Source of the DNA: Thalassospiraceae bacterium
GTDB lineage: Bacteria > Pseudomonadota > Alphaproteobacteria > Rhodospirillales > Magnetovibrionaceae
Direction of reading: 5' to 3'
Assembly: GCA_030637845.1 (NCBI GenBank)
Contig: DAOWFT010000164.1
Coordinates: 1 to 6,372 of the forward strand
Length of the DNA: 6,372 nucleotides
Positions 1-6,109 of the stretch are shown here, piece by piece. The notes under the pieces were generated by a model. The model worked only from the letters and a program-made list of their open reading frames with translations. It did not search any database and had not been told where the DNA came from. Position 1 is the first letter of the stretch. Each line of letters begins with the position of its first letter. A program made the position numbers and the translations under genes.

Positions 1-38
1 GCTTTTTTATGCCGTATGGCATCAGGTTCACATTGTAG
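1..38 (+). CDS. Possible 3' end of an upstream gene (very tentative)
   Basis: An open frame enters from the left edge and ends at TAG (36-38); the visible codons from base 3 read FFMPYGIRFTL. A weak hairpin with a T-run begins directly after the stop, which is the arrangement expected at a gene end. Eleven codons are too few for coding statistics or family recognition, so this rests only on the open frame and the position of the hairpin. The region may equally be non-coding. Confidence 0.22.
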   Translation, partial: FFMPYGIRFTL

Positions 39-64
39 GGAGCGACCCAAAGGGCTCTGTTTTT
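39..64 (+). terminator. Weak candidate Rho-independent terminator
   Basis: GGAGC (39-43) can pair with GCTCT (54-58, one G-U pair). A further CC/GG pairing (46-47 with 52-53) follows after a two-base bulge, and a TTTTT run lies at 60-64. The stem is short and interrupted, so it is weak. It would close whatever gene lies to the left and insulate the promoter just downstream. Confidence 0.33.
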
Positions 65-85
65 GATATTATTTAATATTATAAT
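57..85 (+). promoter_or_regulatory. Candidate sigma-70 promoter for the cNMP-pyrC-DMT operon
   Basis: A perfect TATAAT lies at 80-85 in an AT-rich stretch. At the ideal 17-base spacing the -35 position holds CTGTTT (57-62), a poor match. A better -35-like TTGATA (63-68) sits only 11 bases away, too close for normal use. Transcription would begin near 92, leaving a leader of about 48 bases before the ATG at 140. The call rests mainly on the -10 box, so an activator or other factor might be needed. Confidence 0.42.
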
Positions 86-139
86 GGGGTGTGACGAAGA
101 CCCTTTTCTTAAGGCTAAAATACTGAAATTATAGAAAAC

Positions 140-634
140 ATGACCGATACAAAAGAACCAGATGATAACGGCAAAAAGATAATCCCGGACGAGCCTTTGG
201 ATATTGATGGTAATGGCGATACCCACGGATTTGATAAAGCCAAGTTCATGGCCAATACCTCCATCTTTGATGAAGGTGACATTGGCGACGCCGCCTATCT
301 CATACTTAAAGGCAACGTTGAAATCCGCAAAGGGGTTCGCACATCATCACCCCAGTTGCTGGCAACCTTGGGCAAGGGCGATGCCTTTGGCGAAATGGCC
401 CTGTTTGATGATGGCCCGCGCATGGCACAGGCTTTAGCGCGTACGGATGTAATCGCAATTCGCATTTCTCGCGATGAATTTGTCAAGCGACTGGATTCAA
501 TTGACCCGATAATGCGCACGACTGTACTTTATATGGTAAAACGTGTTCGCGACATGACCAGCGAATTCATGCGCCGCAAAGGCATGGATTGGAAAGAGTG
601 GCGCAAGGACGACAGGCCGCCGTACATAAGATAA
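140..634 (+). CDS. Stand-alone cyclic-nucleotide-binding domain protein
   Basis: A 164-residue cytoplasmic protein made almost wholly of one CRP-type cyclic-nucleotide-binding (CNB) fold. Residues 1-34 are acidic, polar and probably disordered. The beta-roll covers about 36-112, with the conserved F-x-x-G-D pattern (FDEGD, 43-47) and the glycine turn LKGNVEI (56-62). The phosphate-binding cassette is at 83-94: FGEMALF, then PR at 93-94. Glu85 and Arg94 occupy the positions that contact ribose and phosphate in cyclic-nucleotide-binding members, so ligand binding is plausible. Residues 113-148 form a helical lid, and a short basic, aromatic tail follows. There is no DNA-binding helix-turn-helix, kinase, cyclase or channel part, so it is not a CRP/FNR regulator as it stands. 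The likely role is a small ligand-responsive partner protein; the partner is unknown. The start is the first ATG and has no clear Shine-Dalgarno. A second ATG at 248 would cut into the fold's edge and is less likely. It is first in a probable operon with pyrC. Confidence 0.88.
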   Translation: MTDTKEPDDNGKKIIPDEPLDIDGNGDTHGFDKAKFMANTSIFDEGDIGDAAYLILKGNVEIRKGVRTSSPQLLATLGKGDAFGEMALFDDGPRMAQALARTDVIAIRISRDEFVKRLDSIDPIMRTTVLYMVKRVRDMTSEFMRRKGMDWKEWRKDDRPPYIR

Positions 635-661
635 TTAAAACTATCCTCTGGATAATTAAAA
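630..661 (+). promoter_or_regulatory. Direct repeat and small hairpin at the pyrC translation start
   Basis: An 11-base sequence, GATAATTAAAA, occurs exactly twice, at 630-640 (overlapping the preceding stop codon) and 651-661 (ending just before the pyrC ATG). The copies are 21 bases apart, about two helical turns. Between and overlapping them is a perfect hairpin, TATCC (642-646), loop TCT, GGATA (650-654). The GGA in its right arm is the only Shine-Dalgarno-like sequence before pyrC, so folding would hide it. The repeats and pairing are seen directly; a regulatory role is inferred. Confidence 0.4.
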
Positions 662-662
662 A

Positions 663-1715
663 ATGACATCACCCTCCAGCATTACAATTCGCCGTCCCGA
701 TGACTGGCACGTTCATTTGCGCGACGATGAAATGCTTTTAGCGGTAGCGCCCTTTACGGCAAATGTATTTGCCCGCGCTATCATTATGCCAAACCTGAAA
801 AAACCGGTTAGCACCACGGCCGATGCAACCGCGTATCGCAAGCGCATAATAAACGCCACCAGCAAGTCCGCTGGCGGATCGGGCTTTACCCCGTTGATGA
901 CTGCCTACCTGACCGATAATACCAGCGCAGCCGATATTGAAAACGGTTTCAAGACCGGGGTGTTTACGGCAGCAAAATTATACCCGGCGGGTGCGACCAC
1001 CAATTCCGAAAGTGGCGTTACCGATATAGAAAAAATCTCAGCCGTGGTTGAAAAAATGGAAGAACTTTCCATGCCGCTTTTGGTTCATGGTGAGGTCACC
1101 AATCCGGAAATTGATATTTTTGATCGTGAAGCGGTATTTATTGACCGGGTGTTGGAACCACTGCTTAGCAAGCACCCGGCCTTAAAGGTTGTGTTTGAAC
1201 ACATCACAACATCGCAGGCGGTTCATTTTGTCAGGGCGCAGGGCCCGCGAGTTGGCGCCACCATTACGGCCCATCATCTGATGATTAATCGTAGCGATAT
1301 GTTCAGGGGCGGCATTCGTCCCCATTTATATTGCTTGCCCATAGCCAAGCGCGAAGGCCACCGCTTGTCATTGATCGAGGCCGCAACCTCGGGCGAGAAA
1401 AGTTTCTTCCTTGGAACCGATACCGCGCCGCATACGGTTCACGCCAAGGAAAGCGCCTGTGGTTGCGCCGGTATTTTTTCAAGCCCCGCGGCAATTGAAA
1501 TGTACGCGGGCGTGTTTGACGATGCCGGCGCACTTGATAAGCTCGAGACCTTTGCCAGCCTTAATGGGCCGGCATTTTATGGGATGGAAGCAAACAGTGA
1601 TGAAATAACCCTGCACCGCGAAACATGGAAAATCCCGGAAACTATTGACGTTGGTGGTGGCGAAAAAGTTTCACCATTCATGGCGGGAAGCGAAATAAAC
1701 TGGATGATTTCTTAG
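663..1715 (+). CDS. pyrC: Dihydroorotase, type II (PyrC)
   Basis: Cyclises N-carbamoyl-L-aspartate to L-dihydroorotate, the third step of de novo pyrimidine synthesis, in the cytoplasm. At 350 residues it matches the type II (E. coli-like) enzymes of about 345-350 residues rather than the longer type I enzymes. The amidohydrolase metal centre is intact: His16 and His18 in DDWHVHLRD, the lysine expected to be carbamylated at Lys105 (AAKLYPAGATTN), His142 (VHGEV), His180 (FEHITT) and Asp253 (GTDTAPH). The HLRD stretch and the arginine and asparagine of the N-terminal region (MPNLKKPV, 42-49) fit substrate binding. The start ATG follows the previous gene by 28 bases and gives the usual N-terminus; the site before it is weak and lies in a small hairpin. 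It probably shares an operon with the upstream CNB protein and the downstream DMT transporter. No other pyrimidine gene is visible. Confidence 0.97.
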   Translation: MTSPSSITIRRPDDWHVHLRDDEMLLAVAPFTANVFARAIIMPNLKKPVSTTADATAYRKRIINATSKSAGGSGFTPLMTAYLTDNTSAADIENGFKTGVFTAAKLYPAGATTNSESGVTDIEKISAVVEKMEELSMPLLVHGEVTNPEIDIFDREAVFIDRVLEPLLSKHPALKVVFEHITTSQAVHFVRAQGPRVGATITAHHLMINRSDMFRGGIRPHLYCLPIAKREGHRLSLIEAATSGEKSFFLGTDTAPHTVHAKESACGCAGIFSSPAAIEMYAGVFDDAGALDKLETFASLNGPAFYGMEANSDEITLHRETWKIPETIDVGGGEKVSPFMAGSEINWMIS

Positions 1716-1730
1716 AAGAAAGATAATCCC

Positions 1731-2648
1731 GTGTCCAGATTTCAAGCACATCTTATGCTGCTGTTAACCGCGATGATCTGGGGCTCAACCTTTGTTGCAC
1801 AGAAAACGGCCTTCATCGGCGCCGATGCCGCATTGGGTACCGCCATAGGCCCAATGTTTTTTACCGGAATCAGGTTTTTTCTGGGCGCAATGGTTGTGTT
1901 GCCGCTGGCATTACGCGAGCACAAACGCGCCCCCACACCGCTTTCCAAAAACCATGTATTGGTTTTTGTCATGACGGGTGTAGTTCTGTTTGTGGCAAGC
2001 GCTACCCAGCAAATCGGCATAATCGACACATCGGTTACCAACGCCGGGTTTTTAACCGCGTTTTATGTTCCGCTGGTCCCCATATTGGCATTGGTTTTGT
2101 TCCGGACATGGCCACGAATTATTGTCTGGCCAGCTGCCGTGGGTTGCATCGGCGGTGCGTATTTGCTTAATGGCGGAAACTTGAGCGAATTTTCAAACGG
2201 CGATTATTGGGTAATGTTAAGCGCAGTTTTCTGGGCGTTGCATATAACAATGGTAGGCATTTATGTGGTGCGTAGCGACAGACCGCTTGCATTGGCGTTA
2301 ACCCAATTTTTAATCGGCGGTATATTCGGAACCGTCCTGTCCTTAATGTTTGAAGTTGTCAGTTTTTCCGGGGTGGAAAATGCAATGTTTGAAATCTTTT
2401 TTGCCGGCGTTCTTTCCGTTGGCATTGCCTATACCATGCAGGTGGTGGCCCAGCGTCACACCCATCCCGCTACCGCCGCAATAATAATGAGCTCGGAAAT
2501 GCTTTTCGCGGCATTATTTGCGGCGTTGTTTTTGGGCGAACGTCTTGACGTTATGGCGTTAGCCGGATGTGGATTGATATTTATAAGCGCACTTGCCGTT
2601 GAGATTGCGCCTTATATAAAAATAGGACGACTGGGCAAGGCTAAATAA
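1731..2648 (+). CDS. DMT-superfamily (EamA) inner-membrane transporter
   Basis: A 305-residue integral inner-membrane protein with about ten hydrophobic segments arranged as two EamA repeats, roughly residues 8-146 and 157-292. The first helix carries the family signature around MIWGSTFVAQK (15-25). The second repeat has the typical late segment SSEMLFAALFAALFLGERL, matching the conserved pattern before the last helix of these carriers. Members export or exchange small metabolites such as amino acids, amines or nucleosides; the substrate cannot be told from sequence. It starts with GTG, 15 bases after the pyrC stop, with a modest GAAAGA site at 1718-1723, consistent with co-transcription. A later ATG at 1755 would remove only eight residues. 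The stop is 3 bases from the end of the convergent permease gene, and no terminator is seen between them. Confidence 0.92.
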   Translation: MSRFQAHLMLLLTAMIWGSTFVAQKTAFIGADAALGTAIGPMFFTGIRFFLGAMVVLPLALREHKRAPTPLSKNHVLVFVMTGVVLFVASATQQIGIIDTSVTNAGFLTAFYVPLVPILALVLFRTWPRIIVWPAAVGCIGGAYLLNGGNLSEFSNGDYWVMLSAVFWALHITMVGIYVVRSDRPLALALTQFLIGGIFGTVLSLMFEVVSFSGVENAMFEIFFAGVLSVGIAYTMQVVAQRHTHPATAAIIMSSEMLFAALFAALFLGERLDVMALAGCGLIFISALAVEIAPYIKIGRLGKAK

Positions 2649-2651
2649 AAA

Positions 2652-3344
2652 TCAATTTACCATTTTCAGGTGTTGGTTTATGCGGGATTCAAGCAATTTA
2701 AATCCGCGGGTAATAACAAATGTTATGCCAAGGTAAAATAATCCAGCAACCATCAAAAACTCAGTCTGCATATAGGTACGCGCAATAATGGTTTGCGCCA
2801 TGCCGGTAATATCAAGCAGGGTAATGGTGCTAGCCAAGGCCGACCCTTTAAGCATTAAGATTACTTCGTTACCGTATGCCGGAACCGCGATGCGGATTGC
2901 CTGTGGAAAAACCACGTGCCTGAATGTACGCACCGGGCTCATGCCTACGCTCATTGCCGCTTCGACCTGTCCTTTTGGAACAGCACTAATTGCGCCCCGC
3001 AATATTTCTGCGGTGTAGGCACCGGTGTTAAGTGCAAATGCAATAATGGCACACCAGTAAGCTTCGCGAAGAATATTCCACACGAAACTTTCGCGTACTG
3101 CCTCAAACTGGCTCAGTCCATAATAAATAAGGAATATTTGCACCAACAGGGGTGTGCCGCGAAAAAAGAAAATATAACCATAAGCTGGCCAGCGCAGGAT
3201 GCGGTTTTTTGAAAGTCGCATTAATGCAATCGGTACCGCAATTACTGCACCAATTAACAATGCCAACGCCATCAGCTCGATGGTGGTAATTGCGCCATCA
3301 ATAATTTTCGGCAGATACTTCCATATGGTCGCAAAATCTATCAT
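2652..3344 (-). CDS. Polar amino-acid ABC importer permease, HisM type
   Basis: A 230-residue inner-membrane permease of the His/Glu/Gln/Arg/opine ABC family, one half of the membrane channel. About five membrane segments are visible (near 19-41, 55-77, 95-115, 159-179 and 196-215). The conserved FRGTPLLVQ stretch at 61-69 is characteristic of HisM-type subunits. The cytoplasmic EAA loop that docks onto the ATPase spans about 128-155 (EAAMSVGMSP, then FPQAIRIAVP). Its ATG overlaps the stop of the HisQ-type gene by four bases (ATGA), indicating translational coupling; a GAAAGG site lies at 3353-3358 on this strand. It is last in the importer operon, and no ATPase gene follows. Substrate is inferred only from the neighbouring binding protein: probably a basic amino acid or related compound. 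Confidence 0.94.
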   Translation of the reverse strand: MIDFATIWKYLPKIIDGAITTIELMALALLIGAVIAVPIALMRLSKNRILRWPAYGYIFFFRGTPLLVQIFLIYYGLSQFEAVRESFVWNILREAYWCAIIAFALNTGAYTAEILRGAISAVPKGQVEAAMSVGMSPVRTFRHVVFPQAIRIAVPAYGNEVILMLKGSALASTITLLDITGMAQTIIARTYMQTEFLMVAGLFYLGITFVITRGFKLLESRINQHLKMVN

Positions 3345-4036
3345 GAATGCGACCTTTCAATGCCGCGGTTGGCACGTATTTCTGCCTTGTGCAGGACCCG
3401 CATTGTAATAATGGTTAGCAAAAGATAGATGATGGCTGCGGTAAAATAAAATGTGAACGGCTCTTTGGTGAAGCCAACCGCAATTTTGGTTTGGCGCATT
3501 AATTCCTCAATACCAATGATGGATACAAGCGAGGTATCTTTTAGTAACACCAAAAACAGGTTGCCAAGTCCGGGTAGGGCAATGCGCCAAAGCTGAGGTA
3601 ACGTTACAAGACGAAACACCTGCCAGCTGTGCATGCCAAGTGCGCGTGCGGCTTCGCCCTGACCGGCCGGAATAGCCAAGAATGCTCCGCGAAAAACCTC
3701 TGTTGCGTATGCGCCAAACGTAAGTCCCAGCGCAATAACACCGGACATATATGGGCTTAGTTCGACAAACTTGGCATCACTAAATTGCCTGGCAATCGAT
3801 GTAAGGATTGATGACGAGCCAAAATAAATAATTAAAACCACCAGCAATTCCGGCAGGCCGCGAATTACGGTGGTGTAAAAACCCGCCATTCCACGAGCAA
3901 TGCGTGAATTTGAAAGTTTGGCAGCCGCACCCAAAAGCCCCAGAATAAGGCCAAGGACAAGCGCACCCGCCGCCACCCTAATGGTCATTAGGGTGCCGAA
4001 AAGCAGTTGGTCGCCAAATCCGTGTAGGTCAATCAT
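3341..4036 (-). CDS. Polar amino-acid ABC importer permease, HisQ type
   Basis: A 231-residue inner-membrane permease, partner of the HisM-type subunit encoded next. The N-terminus (MIDLHGFGDQLLFGT) is the usual one for HisQ-like proteins and fixes the start. It has about five membrane segments, the conserved IRGLPELLVV stretch at 58-67, and an EAA loop at about 128-155 (EAARALGMHSW, then LPQLWRIALP) for ATPase contact. The start codon has no recognisable Shine-Dalgarno: the 16 bases between it and the upstream hairpin's T-run are all A/T-rich. This gene therefore begins just after a terminator-like hairpin that separates it from the binding-protein gene, so its output probably depends on readthrough and inefficient initiation. 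Its stop overlaps the next ATG. Confidence 0.94.
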   Translation of the reverse strand: MIDLHGFGDQLLFGTLMTIRVAAGALVLGLILGLLGAAAKLSNSRIARGMAGFYTTVIRGLPELLVVLIIYFGSSSILTSIARQFSDAKFVELSPYMSGVIALGLTFGAYATEVFRGAFLAIPAGQGEAARALGMHSWQVFRLVTLPQLWRIALPGLGNLFLVLLKDTSLVSIIGIEELMRQTKIAVGFTKEPFTFYFTAAIIYLLLTIITMRVLHKAEIRANRGIERSHS

Positions 4037-4053
4037 GATTTATTTGTAAAATA

Positions 4054-4099
4054 AAAAAACCCGCGCCGGAATGTATTAATCATCCAGCACGGGTTTTTT
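4054..4099 (-). terminator. Intra-operon terminator/attenuator between binding protein and permeases
   Basis: Arms of 17 bases at 4054-4070 and 4083-4099 enclose a 12-base loop. Transcribed on the - strand, the arms pair along their whole length, with two U-G wobbles, and end in a run of seven U's. On the + strand the same two positions would be C-A mismatches, so the structure is built for leftward transcription. It begins 20 bases after the binding-protein stop codon. It probably ends most transcripts there, and protects the binding-protein mRNA 3' end, while allowing some readthrough into the permeases. Confidence 0.8.
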
Positions 4100-4118
4100 A
4101 TAATTACCGCATTATTTA

Positions 4119-4859
4119 TTAGTAAATATCCACGGTGAAGTATTTGTCGTTAATGGCTTTGTAGCGACCATTTTTACGAATTGCGGCAATGGCTTTGTTG
4201 AGCTTGCCTTTAAGGCCATCACCCTTGCGAATTGCAATGCCGATTTTGTCGCCGATATCAATGGCATCACCACTAATGGCAAAACCTTTGCCGGCGTCAG
4301 AGCCAATCCAGTCAGCACTGGGCAGGGTATCTGCAACAATGGCGTCAACACGACCAGCGGCAAGATCAAGCCACGCGTTTTCCTGTGTGTCATAAAGTTT
4401 TACCTTGGCACCGGGAACGCTGTCTTCCAGATACTGCGCACTGATTGTTGCGCGTTGTGCGCCAACATTTTTACCGGAAAGATTTCCAATGTTGGTGCTG
4501 CTTCCGGCCTTGGTCACAACCGAAAGCGTATTTGAATAATAGCGATCGGTAAAATCAACCGCTTTTTTGCGCTCTGCGGTGATGGACATGGATGCAACAA
4601 TTGCGTCGTATTTGTTTTGCTGCAAACCGGTAATGATTGTGTCCCAGTCATTAATAACAAAAACGCATTCTACCTTCATTTGCTGACAAAGCGCTTTGGC
4701 TATATCAACATCAAATCCGGCAACCCTGCCGGAAGCATCTATTTGATTGAATGGGGGGTATGCACCCTCGGTTCCGATGCGAACCTTCTCCGCCGCACTT
4801 GCCGCACTGCTGATGGTCATTGCCGCTACGGCGGCAAATAAAATTGACTTAATCTTCAT
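4119..4859 (-). CDS. Periplasmic polar amino-acid-binding protein (HisJ/ArgT family)
   Basis: A 246-residue precursor of an ABC importer solute-binding protein. A Sec signal peptide (MKIKSILFAAVAAMT start, hydrophobic core, small residues) ends with ASA, cleavage expected after Ala22. The mature part is a type II binding fold with GAYPPFN (32-38), GFDVDIAKAL (48-57) and SITAERKKAVDFTD (92-105). By comparison with HisJ and the Lys/Arg/Orn-binding protein, Arg97 should hold the ligand carboxylate, Asp177 (VADTLP) its amino group, and Glu31 takes the place of the aspartate that meets a basic side chain. Cys58 and Cys65 match the spacing of the HisJ disulfide. A basic amino acid or opine-like ligand is therefore likely but unproven. 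A strong Shine-Dalgarno precedes the ATG. It is first in the operon, with two permeases downstream beyond a hairpin and no ATPase gene. Confidence 0.94.
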   Translation of the reverse strand: MKIKSILFAAVAAMTISSAASAAEKVRIGTEGAYPPFNQIDASGRVAGFDVDIAKALCQQMKVECVFVINDWDTIITGLQQNKYDAIVASMSITAERKKAVDFTDRYYSNTLSVVTKAGSSTNIGNLSGKNVGAQRATISAQYLEDSVPGAKVKLYDTQENAWLDLAAGRVDAIVADTLPSADWIGSDAGKGFAISGDAIDIGDKIGIAIRKGDGLKGKLNKAIAAIRKNGRYKAINDKYFTVDIY

Positions 4860-4865
4860 TTTCTT

Positions 4866-4870
4866 CCTCC
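4866..4870 (-). promoter_or_regulatory. Strong ribosome-binding site of the binding-protein gene
   Basis: GGAGG on the - strand, six bases before the ATG at 4859, within the longer purine stretch GGGAGGAAGAA. It is the best Shine-Dalgarno in the window and contrasts with the lack of one before the HisQ-type permease, which fits the usual excess of binding protein over permease. Confidence 0.85.
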
Positions 4871-4900
4871 CTTTAATTTATCCCTTTTTATTGCCCGAGA

Positions 4901-4929
4901 ACGTTACGCTCGTTTTTAGCTATTCTCAA
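4901..4929 (-). promoter_or_regulatory. Weak candidate promoter for the ABC importer operon
   Basis: On the - strand TTGAGA (4929-4924) is followed after 17 bases by TAACGT (4906-4901), a poor -10 match. Transcription would start near 4894, giving a leader of about 35 bases. It is the best-spaced pair I found on this strand of the divergent region, but the -10 is weak and the promoter may need an activator or lie elsewhere. Confidence 0.25.
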
Positions 4930-4979
4930 GCACTTGATTAAACGCATTATTTTTGTGGTTTTTTTGGGTTTTTTCCCTG

Positions 4980-5007
4980 TTGACCACGGGAAAACTACTG
5001 TCAAAAT
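4980..5007 (+). promoter_or_regulatory. Candidate sigma-70 promoter for the acuI-like gene
   Basis: TTGACC (4980-4985, five of six matches) is followed after 16 bases by CAAAAT (5002-5007, four of six). Transcription would start near 5014, about 40 bases before the ATG at 5054. Three T-tracts at about 10-base spacing lie directly upstream (4950-4974) and may bend the DNA. A bulged dyad, CCC at 4975-4977 with GGG at 4988-4990, overlaps the -35 box and could be a binding site. Confidence 0.42.
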
Positions 5008-5053
5008 GCGCAAATAGTTCGCCAACCAATCAAGCAAAAATAACGGAGAAACC

Positions 5054-6070
5054 ATGACCCAAGCCACCCAATCTGATGAATTCAAGGCGCTGGTGCTGGA
5101 TGAAGACGACGGCAAGGTAAGCCATGCGTTCAAAACCCTTAACCTTAGCGACCTGCCCGAAGGCAACATCACCGTTGCGGTTGAATACTCATCGCTTAAT
5201 TACAAAGACGGGATGATAATAAATGGCATCGGCAGGCTGGTAAGAAATTATCCCCATATACCGGGTGTGGATTTTGCCGGCACGGTTGAAAGTTCCGAAA
5301 GCCCCGATTTCAAACCCGGCGACAAGGTAGTATGCACCGGTTGGCGTGTGGGCGAAGCCCATTGGGGCGGGTTTGCAACCCGGGCGCGCGTAAATTCTGA
5401 TTGGTTGGTTAAATTACCCGATGGGCTGGATACAAAACGGGCCATGGCCATTGGCACCGCCGGGCTGACCGCGGCGTTGGCGGTTATGGCCTTGACCGAC
5501 CACGGGCTCAGTCCCGAAGCAGAAGGCGAGGTCTTGGTGACCGGCGCCGCAGGCGGGGTTGGTTCGGTTGCGGTGGCGTTGCTGGCAAGCCTTGGTTACC
5601 TGGTCGCTGCCGGAACGGGACGAGAGGAAACCCACGAATATTTAAAAGGCCTTGGCGCGGCCGAGCTTGTTTCGCGGAGCGAATTAGAAGAAGCCCCCCG
5701 TGGCCCACTGGCATCGGAACGTTGGTCCGGTGCCATCGATAATGTTGGCGGGCCAATATTGGCCAACCTTTTGGCAGCGATGAAATATGGCGGAAGCTGC
5801 GCCGCGGTGGGGCTGGTGGCATCGCCTAAGCTCGAGTCCACGGTGATACCGTTCCTGCTCAGGGGGGTTAATTTGCTGGGCATAGATTCCGTTCATTGCC
5901 CCAATGTCCGCCGGCTTGAGGGCTGGCGCCTGTTGGCGGAAAACCTGCCCATGGAAAAGCTGGATGGTCTTACTACCGTACGGCCCCTGGCCGATTTGCC
6001 GGAACTGGCCGGGCTGATACTCAAAGGCCAAATCCGCGGCCGCACGGTGATAGACGTTAATGACGGCTGA
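5054..6070 (+). CDS. acuI: AcuI/YhdH-family NADPH-dependent acryloyl-CoA reductase
   Basis: A 338-residue cytoplasmic zinc-free medium-chain dehydrogenase/reductase. Characterised family members reduce acryloyl-CoA to propanoyl-CoA with NADPH, in DMSP breakdown, 3-hydroxypropionate use and acrylate detoxification. The GroES-like N-terminal part holds SSLNYKDGM (46-54), YPHIPGVDFAGTV (66-78) and TGWRVGEAHWGGFA (95-108), all typical of AcuI/YhdH. The Rossmann part holds VTGAAGGVGSVA (162-173) for dinucleotide binding and TGR (188-190), whose arginine suits NADPH phosphate. PFLLRGVNLLGIDSV (266-280) is a further family signature. No zinc-binding cysteine cluster is seen. The ATG has a good GGAGA site (5045-5049) and agrees with the family N-terminus. 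It is divergent from the ABC importer and stands alone; no DMSP lyase or acyl-CoA ligase is present, so the substrate here is inferred from family. Sampled stretches are richer in GC than the importer genes. Confidence 0.92.
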   Translation: MTQATQSDEFKALVLDEDDGKVSHAFKTLNLSDLPEGNITVAVEYSSLNYKDGMIINGIGRLVRNYPHIPGVDFAGTVESSESPDFKPGDKVVCTGWRVGEAHWGGFATRARVNSDWLVKLPDGLDTKRAMAIGTAGLTAALAVMALTDHGLSPEAEGEVLVTGAAGGVGSVAVALLASLGYLVAAGTGREETHEYLKGLGAAELVSRSELEEAPRGPLASERWSGAIDNVGGPILANLLAAMKYGGSCAAVGLVASPKLESTVIPFLLRGVNLLGIDSVHCPNVRRLEGWRLLAENLPMEKLDGLTTVRPLADLPELAGLILKGQIRGRTVIDVNDG

Positions 6071-6109
6071 AATCCTCTACAATAGTTGAGCTTTATGGGG
6101 GCGGAACAC

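Noticed and set aside
1..22. Possible leftward start codon (CAT at 20-22) of a divergent gene, and a small ATGCC/GGCAT inverted repeat at 9-22.
   Set aside because: Only seven codons are visible, with no convincing ribosome site; the five-base repeat is the size expected by chance.
295..519. Leftward open frame of 74 codons opposite the CNB protein gene.
   Set aside because: It lies fully within a well-supported gene on the other strand and has no recognisable domain or ribosome site.
140..634. CRP/FNR-type transcription factor.
   Set aside because: The protein ends shortly after the helix that follows the CNB fold; there is no helix-turn-helix, and no continuation in another frame before the pyrC start.
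4896..4917. Hairpin CGAG...CTCG followed by TTTTT, resembling a rightward terminator.
   Set aside because: It lies in a divergent intergenic region with no rightward gene upstream, and the stem is short with a bulge. At most it could stop antisense transcription; I do not call it a feature.
5414..6031. Several leftward open frames opposite the reductase gene.
   Set aside because: The GC-rich coding strand creates long antisense frames; they overlap one another and the real gene, and their translations are Pro/Arg/His-rich without family features.
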